DNA of 64,000 nt from Corynespora cassiicola (Eukaryota; Ascomycota; Dothideomycetes; Pleosporales; Corynesporascaceae). The translations under genes were made by a program, and so were the position numbers. Where the stretch lies: NCBI GenBank assembly GCA_022059125.1, contig JAEUWY010000006.1:1426001-1490000 (forward strand). The letters run 5' to 3'. Positions 20,235 through 32,380 of the stretch are shown here, piece after piece. Position 1 is the stretch's first letter. Every line of letters starts with the position of its first letter. The notes below the pieces were generated by a model, which did not search any database, was not told the origin of the DNA, and was given only the letters and a program-made list of their open reading frames with translations.

Positions 20235-23200
20235 ACGGCTTGCGCGGGTAGATGAGGAGGCTGCATTGTTCGTCATCGGGGTTGAGCAGGTGGAAGGCGT
20301 GCTAGAAAAGGCAAGGCGCGGTGGCTCGTTTCTCCTGCGATCACCAACTTTCTCTCCGCTCAATCAGCTCGCTCATGCACGACGCACGTACTCGAGTCGA
20401 TCATTTGATTTTGCCGGGGGCATGCAAGGAACCAGCGATGCACGGAGCGCATGCGCCTCAGCCCCTAGGATCAAGCAATGCGCCCCGAAGGCAAAGTTGG
20501 CGCCATCCGACGGGATGGATTCGGTATGAGCAACACAACACCACCTCTCGGCTGAGCTCATACGCCCTACAAACCGGAGCCCTGTGCTTACGCTATCGCG
20601 ACTAGTGTCCTTTACCCCCAACCCCTCGCTGCCCGATTCGATGCCCAAGGGCTGCATTGACAAAGTAGGCTTGTCGCGGGCGATGCTCTACAATGCCGTT
20701 GCTCGTGCTGTCCGGCCAGTCGCACCAAAACCTTCACGAGTCTTTTGCCTCGGATGAAGCAACATGTATCGCGTGCTACCCAACGCTTGCCCAGCTGGCC
20801 AATGGACGGCGCTCTACTCGTAGCAGCCCCCGCCACGACAGCAAGAGGCTTGGAGCCAACACGAGAGGTGACTCTTTCAAGTCCCGAACAAAGCTCTGCA
20901 ATCATGACGGGGCAATTACCATCAGACTCCCTTCCCGTCAGATCGGTCTGAGTCCTCGCTCGGCTGGGTCCAGGAAACTTCATTCGATGGTGTGTTACCG
21001 AACCAACACTGTCCTGCCTTTTAGGCGCGCTTTACTGGCTGGACTATGTACGACACACGAGTCAACCAACCGAAGCTGGAGTGAAATGAATCGGGATTTG
21101 ATGTCTACGCTGGCCTCGGTTGATATGGCTGTAGCATGGTCGTTCGACTCCCCTTTGTGTAGCCCTGGGGGGGGGCTCGTGGCCGAGATGTTCGTGCCAC
21201 GAAGATCCCATACTTGGTCTACGGATGCAAAAGTAAGCCACCAGTCCCCCCACATTGAGCGCATGATTTCCTTTTCGGCCTCTGGTCTCCAAGGGTGGCT
21301 GCCGTGAGCGCGGTATGGGGACGACGGCGGACCTTGGACGTCAAAAAAAGAATGCATTGCCCCGTGCACAGACGCACGACGCACCTCGATCCTGTCAGCC
21401 CTACCGACTGCATATTGGCGAAACGATGTCCCCGCCTGTCCCATGGTCGACGATGTTTTGCTTACCCGGGGTCGTACGGTGAAGAGCTCGTTCACAACAC
21501 CCGGTCTGCGACGAAGGCCTCGACAATGTAAAAGTCCGCCTTGGACCCGTAGTTGCAACTAGTACGGGCTGGACTTTGCGGTAGGGCACTGTGCCCCTCG
21601 CTTACGATAAGATTTCGCCTTACAGCGGCTCCCGTTGGGGCCAGGTTTCAGGTTTGTAAACCCGAGGACGCCAATGCCATGTCCTTAGTCTGAATGCACT
21701 GCATCTAGCGTCAACCCATCGGCCTTTTCCAGTGTGCGGGATAGATCTGTCGGGCTTGCCATGCACTCTCTGGCAGACATGTTTTTTCCGCGTGGCTCCA
21801 TCCGTGTCCGCGGGTTTCTCCCAAGGACTGCCGGGACTCTCTGGCACTGGGGTAGGACGAAAATATCCCGGAGCCTTGTGGCCATCCACCGGTCCATCAT
21901 GGAGGGCTCGCAGCGAGCCATGGGTTAGTCATCCACAACTTGGCATTGGTGATTATGTCATGTTTCCATTATCATCCAGGCAGGCGCGCCTGGTCTCCAG
22001 GCCCCAACCTGCACCAAACCATCACCACACACCTCCAGGCACTAGCCTAGGTGGAGGCGCCCCATCGAGGCGCATCTGCCATGGCCAGCTCGGCCATGCG
22101 CTAGCTGGAAGTGCCATCACCACTGCACCGTCATAATTATTCCGTGGTGAGTTCCTAGTCCCGCTGCCTGTGGCCGAGTTGCGTGGGAAGCGGTCAACGC
22201 CACGGTCCAACTGTGCCACACTCTATTTAGTCGACTAAGCCGGCGCAAAATACGCTTAATGGTCCTCGAGTACAACAGGTCCAAGCACTCAAATCGTATT
22301 AGACAAGCATTAGCCACCTCCAGTCGTTCTTTATCTCCGGTTAACGCCCCAGGGGCCTCCCGTCCTCCAACACAGGCAGTATGCCTGATGCTGCGCATGA
22401 TTCCTCCAGCCGCCATCGCCGCTCTGGCGCCGCCGCAAACACCACCTCTTGTCGTCCGCCACCTCCATCACTCAGTGTCAGATCGGAGGAATTCAACTTT
22501 GCCTTGCCGAATAGGAAAGCAACACGGCCTCTGCGCCGCTCTCCAGCTCCGTACATGGACCACTTACCGTCAGCTGGTCGGGCCGTTCCTCAGGCGGTTG
22601 CCATTGCCTCTGCACCCCCCTGAAACCGCACCGTTCTAGAGCCTGCTCAACCATTATCGCGCCGAGAACCCGTTGCCATGAATCTGCTTCTCCCGCCTGA
22701 TGACGTTCTTCTCTTGCCGACACTCCGGCGGCTACCTCAACAACAGGAACCAACTCAAACACGAGAGCGAGGCGCACAACTGTGATATACCACTGATTAA
22801 AACTTGCAGCATATTCCCCAAAGAGCATTGGATCAGGTGATTGAACATGTATGCATGCAATGGGGAGGTACTGAGACCCAAGCGAACGTCACATGCAGGT
22901 CGGACCAACCACTGCACCGTGATGCGTCTTTGCCGTGACGTTGTGCATGGCCTCCTGTGTCTCGAGTACTCGGCAAGATGTCCTAAGGGCTTCCATCCAA
23001 TACTTCCTTGCCTCACTTTCTGCATGTCACCAGAGGTTCAACCACTATCCCAGAGGAACCTGACATGGCGCGGAATAATATTCAACAATGCTGACGTCTG
23101 CTCCGGCATGGCGGGAACTGACATGGGCATTTCATACGATGCATCAAGCTCCCGTGAGTGTGAGGGAGGCATTGTGGAATTGGGGGCGCAGTTCTTCCAG

Positions 23201-23820
23201 CATGCGTCTTTCTCCACTTGGTCACTATCCACCACCATGCTCCACTAACGCTTCATCATGGCTGATGACCGAACAAGCCACCGCGTTTTGGCATCCAGAT
23301 TGGGGAAAAGCTAGGCTGCTACATGAACGATCATACACACCATCAGGATTCTTCACAATCGTGGTCGGGGACGCGCACCACGCGATCACCGTTGAGCCGT
23401 GTGTTGTTGTTCTCTCTAGGCGCGCGGCCCGCGGCACAGCACAGCCCAACCACAACTACACCCACTTTCTGACCCGAGAGAGCGAGCGAGCCCGCCTCCG
23501 CAACGAGAAAATCCAGGCATCATGAGAGAAGGACCCAGAACCACAGAAAATTTCTTCCTTCCCCAAGGCCCGCAACTATCCACCGTAATCCCGCAATGTC
23601 TCGCTCCATGATCCTGCGCCACCGCTCCACGGCTCGTCCTTTTTTTTTTCGCTCCCGCCCGAACAAACGCCCCATTTGCACTGCACGGCCCTGGGCAGAT
23701 GCAGGCGCCACGCTCTACGCGCCGGGGGGTGGATAACGTTTCAGAGCGAATCACATCCAGCAAAACATGGGAAATCGGGGGGCATGGAGCGAGGGCTGAA
23801 AAAATGTGCAATGCAGTGCT

Positions 23821-23890
23821 GCGCTGCGCTGCGCTGCGCTGCACTGCGCACTTCGTACCTTGGTAGTACGGTGCGGTGCGGTGCGGTGCG
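23821..23890. repeat. Paired pentamer arrays (GCGCT)4 and (GTGCG)4
   Basis: Four exact GCGCT units at 23821-23840 and four exact GTGCG units at 23871-23890, separated by 30 bases containing GTACCTTGGTAGTAC, itself nearly palindromic. The arrays are in non-coding sequence. Confidence 0.85.
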
Positions 23891-24802
23891 GCGGCGGGGT
23901 TCTCTTGGAACAAAAGGCCGAAGGCGCGAGGAAGGAAGGGCAGGCCCGGAGGGGGGCTAGCCTAGAGGGTGTGAGTTGGAGTGAATTGGGTGGACGGAAA
24001 AGAGTGGTGTAGGGGGCTGGATAGGGGGGGGGAGGGGAGCTGGGGAGCGGGGGGTGAGGGAAGGGTTCGGGTTGGGCCCTCGGGCAATGCGAGGAGCCAT
24101 GCGGTCCGGACGGAGGGTTAGGGAGAGCCAAGGTAGCATGCACTTGCATGCGGAGCAGCCTTGCCAGGCAAAAGAAGGGCCACAGGCAACGTGTTCGCGT
24201 GCCATGTGCACATGTGTGTGTGTGATGATGTGATGGAGAGTGCAGCTAGGCTAGAAGCAAAGAGGGTGCGATTAGACGAGTGACTTGACGACACTGACGA
24301 GCGCCTGTGTTGGTTTTTGCCTCGTACGATGCATCGGACGATCTGGATCGCCCGAAGTGTCCAGGTTGCCTTCGTGGGAAGACGTTGGGGAGGGGGGTTA
24401 ACCGTAGACCGGTTCGGCGTAGCCTGCCCGCCTGCCTGCTTGCCTGCAACGACCACGACCACGGCGAGGGTGGGTAGGTAACAAACGGCACATTATCTTT
24501 CTGGTAAGATTATGGTATTGTAAACATTATGTATATCATACAACAAGGATTCCTACACGTGTACTCCGTTTTCATTGTCCCGTCAATGTCGTCAAGTGAA
24601 GCAACCTCCGCAGCCGTCGTGATCATCGTTTTCCCAAAAGGAATGCAGACACTTACTTTGCACCCGACTCCCCAAATTCCTCAGCCGCCTCTTCAGTCTT
24701 CATATCTTAATGTGCTGCCCTTTCGGCGGTTGTCAAGCAGCAAATTTTCGAAAGAAGACACATCCCATGCATCTCTGCTCTACCACTCACTCACTGACAA
24801 GA

Positions 24803-27800
24803 TCAGTTCCCAGTTTCTGTATCAAAGTCAGCATCGCACAATTCACACCCATAGCTTGTGTATAACTCACCAGTCTCGACACCAGGCTGTCGGCCGTCCA
24901 GCCCGCCCGTGACCCTCTTCTTCAACTTGTTGAGTCCCAAGAGCCCCTGGTTCTTCGCGAACCTCGCGTTGCGGGCCGGCTTCCATTGCATCAGGCCCCG
25001 CTGCTTGCGCTCCTCCGTCCGCTTATTCTGCCGGTTAATATCCTTCGCGCTGCGTTCCGACGAGTCACCCGATGTGCTTGTGCGGTTGGTGCTCACAGAC
25101 TGGCGCGGTTCGTTGGGGGAGAGGTCGGTAGCTTGGTGCTTGATGCTGTTGCCGTTCACATGGCCATTGGATCCACCGTTCATGTTGGAGGTATTGCCCA
25201 TACTGTTAGCATCTTGGATGCCCAGATCCTCAGATGAGAAATCTTGGTCATCGTCATCGTCGTGATCCTCGTCGTCAGAGGGATGGTATGGGTCGTGGAG
25301 GGGTTCATCGACTCCGGGCTCACGCTTCTTCTTTCCCTTAGTGTCCATGTAGGCTTTGGGGTCGTGTCCAAAGGCACCCGACCAGTCTTCTCCCTCTTTG
25401 GAGAGCCACTTCTTCTTTTCATCGTCGCTGGCATTCTTGAGAATGTCCCGACCTTCCGTAAGAGACTGCTCGTGCAGCTGCTGAACGCGATCTGGGAGTT
25501 CCTTGTCAACCCTGCGGGCGCGAACACCTTCCGTGACACAGGCCTCCCAGGTCTCATAAGTCTCCCTTGAATCGTTGTCGACGACGAAGCCTTCGTGCGA
25601 CTCGTCAGTTCCTGCCTTGAACCGAGCACGGAACTGGAGACGTCCAACTTCCTTGAGATCCTCGAGTCCAGGTTCATCCTTGCAGTTTCGTTCGGTGATG
25701 TAATTCTGCGTGAGCCGGGCCGGATGAGCCGTCTGCCAAATGGGAATGTTAATATCTGCCTCTTCGTTGTCAATGAAGTGCTGTAACCAGATGACAGCGT
25801 ATGCATCTGCCTTTCGCTTATTGGCGATGTGGAATTCGAAAACGATTGGTGATCGGTAACGATGCTTCACAGGAAGGCGGACGTTATTCTTGTGGTCATT
25901 CTCGTATAAGTCCCAGTAGTAGCCGTCCTGTTCATCCAGCTTGCGGGCATGGCTGCGGCCGATTTTGCCAGTGCTTCCACCTGTTCTGAGGCGTAGCTTT
26001 GGAGCATGGCTGTATCCAGTAGCCAGGATTCGTTCAGAGGTGAATTCGAAAGTTCCAACGTCCCAGCCTAGCATGTTTGGAGGAAGTCGAGTTTCAATGC
26101 TGCGGAAAAGCAGAGAAATCCTGATTCGACCAAAACCGATGCCACCATCGAGAGGATACCATCGAGTGACCTGCGATGATGTCTCAAGGATGTCGGAAAG
26201 CTTCAAGGGAACAACACCAAGGATAGGGTCATGCTCTCGGTTTCGTTGATCCCTAACCGTAATAGTCACAATCGCGGACCTCCAGTCTCGAATGAATCGT
26301 TCTGTCCCGGCGTTGAAGATTGGCTGAGATGATACAGCCTTTGCACGGGTCCTGTATACAAGTTGGTCATTGTACAAAATAGTGCAATAGCTTGTTGGTA
26401 GGTTGCCTCCAGTCTCTTCATGAGCCTCGCCGTAAGGTTTTGCAGGCTCAAATTCGCGTCCCTTGCGGCTTCCACTGGTGCCCTTGACGTTGTCTAGTTC
26501 CAAGTTGACAATCTGGTGCACAACGATGCTGCAAATACCGGATGGCCATAGTGGATCAGGTGGTGTGTGCATGACGGCATCGTCTTCATCAGAGTTGATG
26601 ACACCTTTCTCGTCCTGAAGTTTCTTATCGTCTCTAAGCTCTTTTGGAAGAGCATGGTTTTTGCCATCGGTACGAAGCGACGCTCTGAACTTAGGCTTTC
26701 CAAAGTAACCGACTTCCCAATGAAGTTCTCCGGGCATCTCACTGCCATCATCCATGCCAGACAGCTTAGAGACCTGGGGGTACATCTTGCCCGGGTGCTG
26801 AATCATCTTTTGCATCGAGAGCTCAACCTTTCCGACAATATCGTCAGCAGTATGTCGGTCTGAGTCCCAAAGCTCAACGCTAAGGTTCTCGTCTGCCTTG
26901 ATGAGTTCCGGAGTGACCAAGAGAGCGGCGGTTTCTTCCCAGATGGGGTACAGGTCGTCGGTGATGACACGAGTACAATACATTGGCTTTCCGTACTTTG
27001 AGAAAGCCAAAGTAATGTATGGATCGCTTCCTCCGTATGCAGAACCGCGTCGATCCTGCTTGCTGAGTCCAACAGCACGATGAATGCGGATCCAAAGAAC
27101 GCCAAGAGCTTCAGTGTCCTTCTGTACCGAGTCTCCCTGGAGGATGGCGCGCATGTCAATGGACATGGACTTTGGAGCAACGTACACTTTATCATGTTAG
27201 CGGGCCCCAACATTTGCATGCCGCAAAGAACTTACTGCTTGCAGCTGCCTTGATCGCATAGTTGACAAAATTGCTGATCAAGGGCAAGTTCAAGATGTTC
27301 ACGCCCTTTTCAATCATGGGGATACAGCCAGCTTGAACCTGAGGGGTACCCATGAGTGTAAAAGTTAGGGTCTTGAGAAAAGGCGGCTCAGGGGTCATGT
27401 TAAGCCTCAGGCGCACGGTGCCCACAAGGCCTTGAAGTTCGACAAATATGGGAAGAGGGACACCAAACAGGCCCTTGATTCCAAGGTAGAAAACCAACTG
27501 CATGTGCATGTTGCGTGCCTTGTCGGATGCTCGCGCTCCAGTAGGCTGGGCATGGTAGGCAAATGAGACCTCTAGATTGTAGTTGTCTCCACCCTCTTCA
27601 TCGGCAGCAGCTTCTTGGGGATCCTTGTTCTTCTTGTTTTGTTCGTGCAGTGACTTTTTCAAGTCTTCCACGTGTGAATCTGGAAGGGCTCTCAGGCTGA
27701 GAATCCGGAGAGGGTTGCTTCCCTGGTTGATCTCGGCGACCCGCACGTTTTCAATGACCGCGGGTACCGAAGCTTGCATAACGTCTTCGAGAGTATCTGC

Positions 27801-28720
27801 AATGCCTTGGAACATTTCGGGATTAATCAGGCCCCACATGATGGAGAGGAATGAGTTCATCCATTCGACAGATTCTGGAAGTAGATTGGCAGTAGCCTAT
27901 AAATTGTCAGTGCTGAAATAGCCCGAATGCGATTTGCACCCACCATTTGACCTCGAGTTTTCTCGCTATGCCATTCGACTTCTCTGCCACTTCTTATGAC
28001 TTCCTTGACCCAGAGATAGACACCGGAAGCTAGACATAGGCCAAGTGCTGTGAGACCTAGAAAAGCGCCGCCAAACATTCGGCCCACAAAGACGGTCCCG
28101 ACAAGTATTCCAGCAGCGAGATAGGTGCCTCGCCTCTCCAATGACTCGAACATGGGCTCATAACTGACAGAGGGGGTAGGGTGGAAGAGGATGTTTGTCT
28201 TCTCACCATGGATTGGGACATCCGAGGTGGTGCCATCGGCGACAGGGTCTGGAGGGGCGGTGATATCTTGGTTGTACTTGTACTCCTCTGGAGATTGTGA
28301 GGGGTCAGTCTTGACGGGCTGTTGCATGTAAGCTTGTGCTCTCTTAATACTGACAGAAAGATGAATCAAACATACCGTGTCCTTGTTCAGATTCGCGTTT
28401 GGCACAGAAAGCGTCGGATTCTCGACCTGATTCATCATGTCTTTGCTGACATCCTCGATGACGACTTCCCTGCCCGTGGTTGGGTCTGTAACCCTCTTTT
28501 GCGTCCCCTTGATGCCCAGCTGCTGGTTCTGATGGGCAACAGGCTCGCTAGACTGGCTTAAACTCTTATTGTGTTTTGTGGCATGCTGCTGCTCGTCCAG
28601 CTTGCGGTCGCGCTCTGCCTTGTCCTTGTCGAGGTTCTCGATAAACTTCCTCACGGTCGGCACGGGGTTCTTGCCGGAATAGTGGCCGCCTGGGGCATGT
28701 TGCTGCTGCTGTTCTGCCAT
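24803..28720 (-). CDS. mug190: MUG190-like SMP and C2 domain protein (ER membrane contact, lipid transfer)
   Basis: Five exons (28720-28376, 28318-27944, 27896-27236, 27186-24871, 24816-24803) give 1236 residues, close to the S. pombe Mug190 size. The N-terminal 170 residues are hydrophilic. A hydrophobic hairpin (about 179-220, TYLAAGILVGTVFVG then LGLTALGLCLASGVYLWV) probably anchors it in the ER. An SMP-type lipid-binding region follows (about 245-450, starting WMNSFLSIMWGLINPEMFQG). Then comes a C2 domain (about 487-590, with GGSDPYITLAF and LWDSDRHTADDIVG) and a more divergent second C2 (about 675-820). The acidic, disordered tail (DDEDHDDDDDQDF) ends with a basic segment. SMP/C2 proteins move lipids at ER contact sites; the role here is inferred from family. 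The first (57-nt) and last (54-nt) introns are multiples of three without stops, so retention would keep the frame. Divergent from the deacetylase gene, sharing a 654-bp intergenic region. Confidence 0.88.
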
Positions 28721-29374
28721 GATGAATTGGCTGCCCTCCTCCACGGGGTGCACAAAGTCCAAGGCAGGACGTCGGTTTGGGGTTGGGTGATAAAGAAAAG
28801 AGCGAGTCCAGGCGTCGTCAGGCAGCGGGGTCGTAAAATAAGTAGGCGACAAGCTTGCAGGCCGCGCAAACCAGGGCTACGGCACACGAAAAGCAGGGAA
28901 TCATGCTGGGTCCGCGTGAAAGACGAGCCATGTGGTCGTACGTGCATTCGTGGATAACGGTGACATCATACCAAGCCACCCGCCTGGTGAGCCCTCGCAA
29001 CCGCTCCCAGCTGTAATGAGGGCACGTCCACCCGCGGAATGCCAGAGCCGCCATTGCATACGCCACGGCCGCCGTCGGCGACATGGCAATCGTCCCTTTG
29101 GCATCTGTCCCGGGCGCAATTGAGAGGGAACACCCCGGGCGCATGCATCGTGACGGATCGTGTTGCTCCAAGATGATCGGCCGTGACGCGCCGCAAGGGA
29201 GCTCGGGCCAATCACGGCCGGGCAGCCACATCGGAGTCGAGGGGCCTGCAGATCGGCTAGCCGGTCCTGTCGCTGATCAATGGGCCATGCACCGCGGGGC
29301 ATCCCTCCCAGGCATCGCGTCTCACCATCTCAGCCGTTACAAGGCAAGCCGGCTTGACTCTGTCCATCGCCGCC
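28721..29374. promoter_or_regulatory. Shared divergent promoter region
   Basis: The 654 bases between the start codons of the MUG190-like gene (-) and the GlcNAc-6-P deacetylase gene (+). No TATA box is evident. The centre is GC-rich. Co-regulation is possible but not shown. Confidence 0.5.
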
Positions 29375-30803
29375 ATGTCGGGCTGGTTCACCCTGTTCAC
29401 CAATTGCCGCTATGTCCTCAATGGCGAGCTCATCGAGGACCACCTCGTCATCTCCGACGAAACGGGCCTGATATTGAAGCGGGAAGGCTACATCGGCGGC
29501 GAGGCTGTCGACCTGGACGATAACATCATTGCCCCTGGATTCCTGGAATTGCATACAAATGGGGCCAACGGCTTTCATTTCACCCACTTTGATGACGAGA
29601 AGAGCTATGGCAACAAGGTCGATGACATTGCCAGGTACTACGCTACTCAGGGCGTGACGGGATTTTGGGCAACCATCCCAACTGTCAAAGGCGAAGAGTT
29701 CCAAAAGGTAGACATCCAATCTCCCCTCTCTCTGTACTCCTATCACATCCATTTTGAAAAGAACGTCCAATGTTTCCCAATCAAGATATCCAATCACAGG
29801 GTGTACATACATCGATCGGCCCGAATTCTTGTTGAGAAGCTCCTTTTCGCCATCAATTGCATTCAATATCAATCACAAACTAATCAGAAGGCAGATACTT
29901 CCCTCTCTTGCACCCAGAGACATCCCCTCTTCTGCCTCCCTTCTTGGAGCTCACGCCGAAGGACCCTACTTGCACCCGGACCGGAAAGGCGCCCACAATG
30001 CCTCTCTTTTCCAATCCTGTGCTACCGACCCATCATCCATATACGGCTCCTCGAACATTTCAAACACCGTGAAACTCGTCACACTTGCCCCCGAGCTCCA
30101 AAACTCTTCTTCGTTGATCCAATCCCTCACCTGCTCTGGCATCAAAGTGTCCCTAGGCCACTCCACAGCCACCTACGAGCAGGGCCTCGCGGGACTGAAA
30201 GCCGGAGCAACAGGCCTAACACACACACTAAACTGCATGCCCCCTTTTGCATCGCGAGCACCGGGACTCGCGGGTTTGATCTCGCTGCCCGAGAAGCACA
30301 AGCCTGCGCCCCCTTACTACACCATCATCGCGGATGGCGAGCACCTGCACCCAAACACCGTGTCACTTCTGCATCGTGCGAATCCGCGCCGCGCCATCCT
30401 CGTGACCGACTCCATTGAGCTGGCCTCGCTGCCAGATGGGACGTATCCGGGGCACTCGCAGATCCCCTTTGAACAGACCAAGTCGGGGACTCGCGCTACC
30501 ATCGCGGGGACCGACACGCTAATTGGAGGATGCATTCCTCTTCAACAGAGTGTTCGAAATCTGATGGAATGGAGTGGTTGCGGCATTGCGGATGCGGTTG
30601 GTACTGTGACGGAGAATGTCGCTGGGTTGATGGGCATCGATGGACAGGGTGGGAGAGGCGTATTGAGGGAGGGACGGAGAGCCGACTTGTGCGTCCTGAA
30701 CGAGGAAGGGGAAGTTTTGCAGACGTGGGTGGCTGGGAATAAGATTTGGAATAAAGAAGAGGAGCTGCGAATGAGGGAGGACGATGGAGAGGCTAGAGGC
30801 TAG
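29375..30803 (+). CDS. nagA: N-acetylglucosamine-6-phosphate deacetylase
   Basis: Two exons, 29375-29707 and 29895-30803, with a phase-0 intron of 187 nt (GTAGAC...GGCAG), giving 413 residues, normal for the family. The enzyme converts GlcNAc-6-phosphate to glucosamine-6-phosphate plus acetate in the cytosolic GlcNAc catabolic route. An APGFLELHTNGANG strand follows the small N-terminal beta domain (family pattern PG-x-ID-x-H-x-G). HAEGP at 131-135 carries the metal-binding Glu133. GHS (His200), THTLNCM (His221) and DGEHLHP (His261) fit the metal and substrate ligands, and LVTDSIEL holds the catalytic Asp283. Near the end is AGTDTLIGGCIPLQQSVRNLM, matching the family's C-terminal helix. The intron is longer than others here; its acceptor was chosen because the frame then resumes at ILPSLAPRD. 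Other GlcNAc genes (deaminase, kinase, transporter) are not neighbours, unlike the NAG clusters of some fungi. Confidence 0.93.
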
Positions 30804-32380
30804 CATTTCTGCGGTTTGCTAAATCATGAATAGACCATAGAGGTTTCTCGTTGCAATATTGTCTCGTATTGTCCCTATTTGTTTAAGTTGTGTATCGTCC
30901 TCGATGCTTCATATCAGCATCGCCACTGTATCAAGCTCTAAACCTTACTAGCTAGGCGTTGGCACACAAACTCCTCTTAATGTGCGTACAAATAGTGCTA
31001 CTTTAGTACATCCCATGAATAGCTTCTAGATCCTTTTTACAGTATTGCCAACATAATGAGATTTTTTAGAAAAAGTGAAACAAAGCCCGATTATCAGCAC
31101 TAAGTCGGCGCACTAGAGAAGAAAGCTCTCGTTATGATTCTTGTGCAAATGGTCATGATATCTGGCGATCCAACTTGCCATATCACTAGCAATCCTTCAT
31201 TGATACGCTTGTGATCTAGAAGAAAACAGCTACCATGGTTGTTTACAGAGAACAAGGCTGTAAGAAGGAAGGAATATTGACAAAGGACGGAGGATATTTT
31301 CAACCCAAGTCTACTTGAACGCAAATTTCTCGATATTCTACGTGAGCTACAGCAACCTGCCCCTACATCTGTTCAATATGTGCCGATATACTACAGTGAA
31401 CGTCATTTATGTCAATCTTACAAGCAATCTCCAACACACGATGAGGAGACGTATTCATGAGAGGTGTTCAGCCTCTCCGGAACCCGGGCCACGTTATGCG
31501 AATTCCACCCACGACCCTTCTCTCGGTACACATCAGCCTGTTAACCGACAGTCTCTATGTCATTACTGTCGGGACTCGGTAGTGTCGGTTGAGGATATGT
31601 ATTACGAAGATGTTATTACTTCAAGTATCATTTATATCCCACAACTGACTTTACAATAGCGTGGTCGGTCTTAATAATAAGCTGAACAACGATACACAGA
31701 AAATGGGATCATATAACGAATGCTGCCCAAGCGATGACATAGGACGGGGTATTCTAATTGCTGCACCGACTGAATAAATGGCTCTATTTCATTTTCAGCC
31801 ATCTTTAATTTCATTTCTAAAACGCTTTGACGACACCTAGCTGTTTGCTGAGGGAAAAAAAGCTAATCTGCACTTATTTCTGTGCCTTTCTCTACCTTTT
31901 TTTTACTCTCAAAACTATCTTTTAGTCAGTCATATGAGCTATTTCCGAACTGCTATAGGAAAAGATTCACCCCAAAAATCAAATTTTGTTATCCTACGTA
32001 CCGGGCCCATTCATGCTAGATGTGCTCTTTCATCATGTCTTAAGCCACAACCTTCTCAGACTTGTGTGCAGAGTAAAAGAATGGGTTCTTTCGGCCTTTG
32101 GGAAAGATGAACAAGGAAAGTATTAGAGAAAAGGATTCATCGGGTGCCTAGATATGCAGATCGAGTGCCGGGAGATGAATAGGAATAAAAGGTTGTTTAC
32201 AGATCACGTTACTTCTAGATGCGTTTACCTGTGGCCATTGGTCGTGGACGCGACCGTTGTTGTGGCGCACTAGTAGACAGCATCATGCGCCCCTCCTCAG
32301 ATCGACACACACGTTATGAGACCCCCCCCCTCCCAATTAAGTCCCAAAGCCCCCAAAACACACTTTATCAACAAACTCCA
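30804..32380. other. Intergenic, AT-richer
   Basis: About 1.6 kb between the convergent deacetylase (+) and the membrane protein (-). A 114-codon frame at 31315-31659 (+) has some Cys (CHYC) but no recognisable domain and no clear promoter, so I do not call it. Long C-rich runs near 32330-32460 are part of the downstream gene's 3' flank and terminal exon. Confidence 0.55.

Larger units (their letters stand above)
19789..24802. other. Gene-poor region with simple repeats
   Basis: About 5 kb with overlapping open frames on both strands (for example 20693-21307 + and 20995-21558 -), but no domains, consistent splice structure or sensible composition. Features seen are a 30-A homopolymer at 20204-20233, pentamer arrays at 23821-23890 and G-rich tracts near 24020-24060. 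The final few hundred bases are the 3' flank of the MUG190-like gene. Confidence 0.5.

Noticed and set aside
20693..21558. 204-codon plus and 187-codon minus overlapping frames
   Set aside because: No domain, no promoter; composition rich in Arg/Ser as expected from random GC-rich sequence.
28319..28375. Treating the MUG190 frame as continuous through its first intron
   Set aside because: The 57-nt segment is open but has GTATGT donor and CAG acceptor, and its translation is Cys/Ile-rich and unlike the flanking disordered sequence; spliced model preferred.
31315..31659. 114-codon plus-strand frame with a CHYC motif
   Set aside because: Protein-like in places but lacks promoter, domain and strand-specific codon pattern; too weak to list as a gene.
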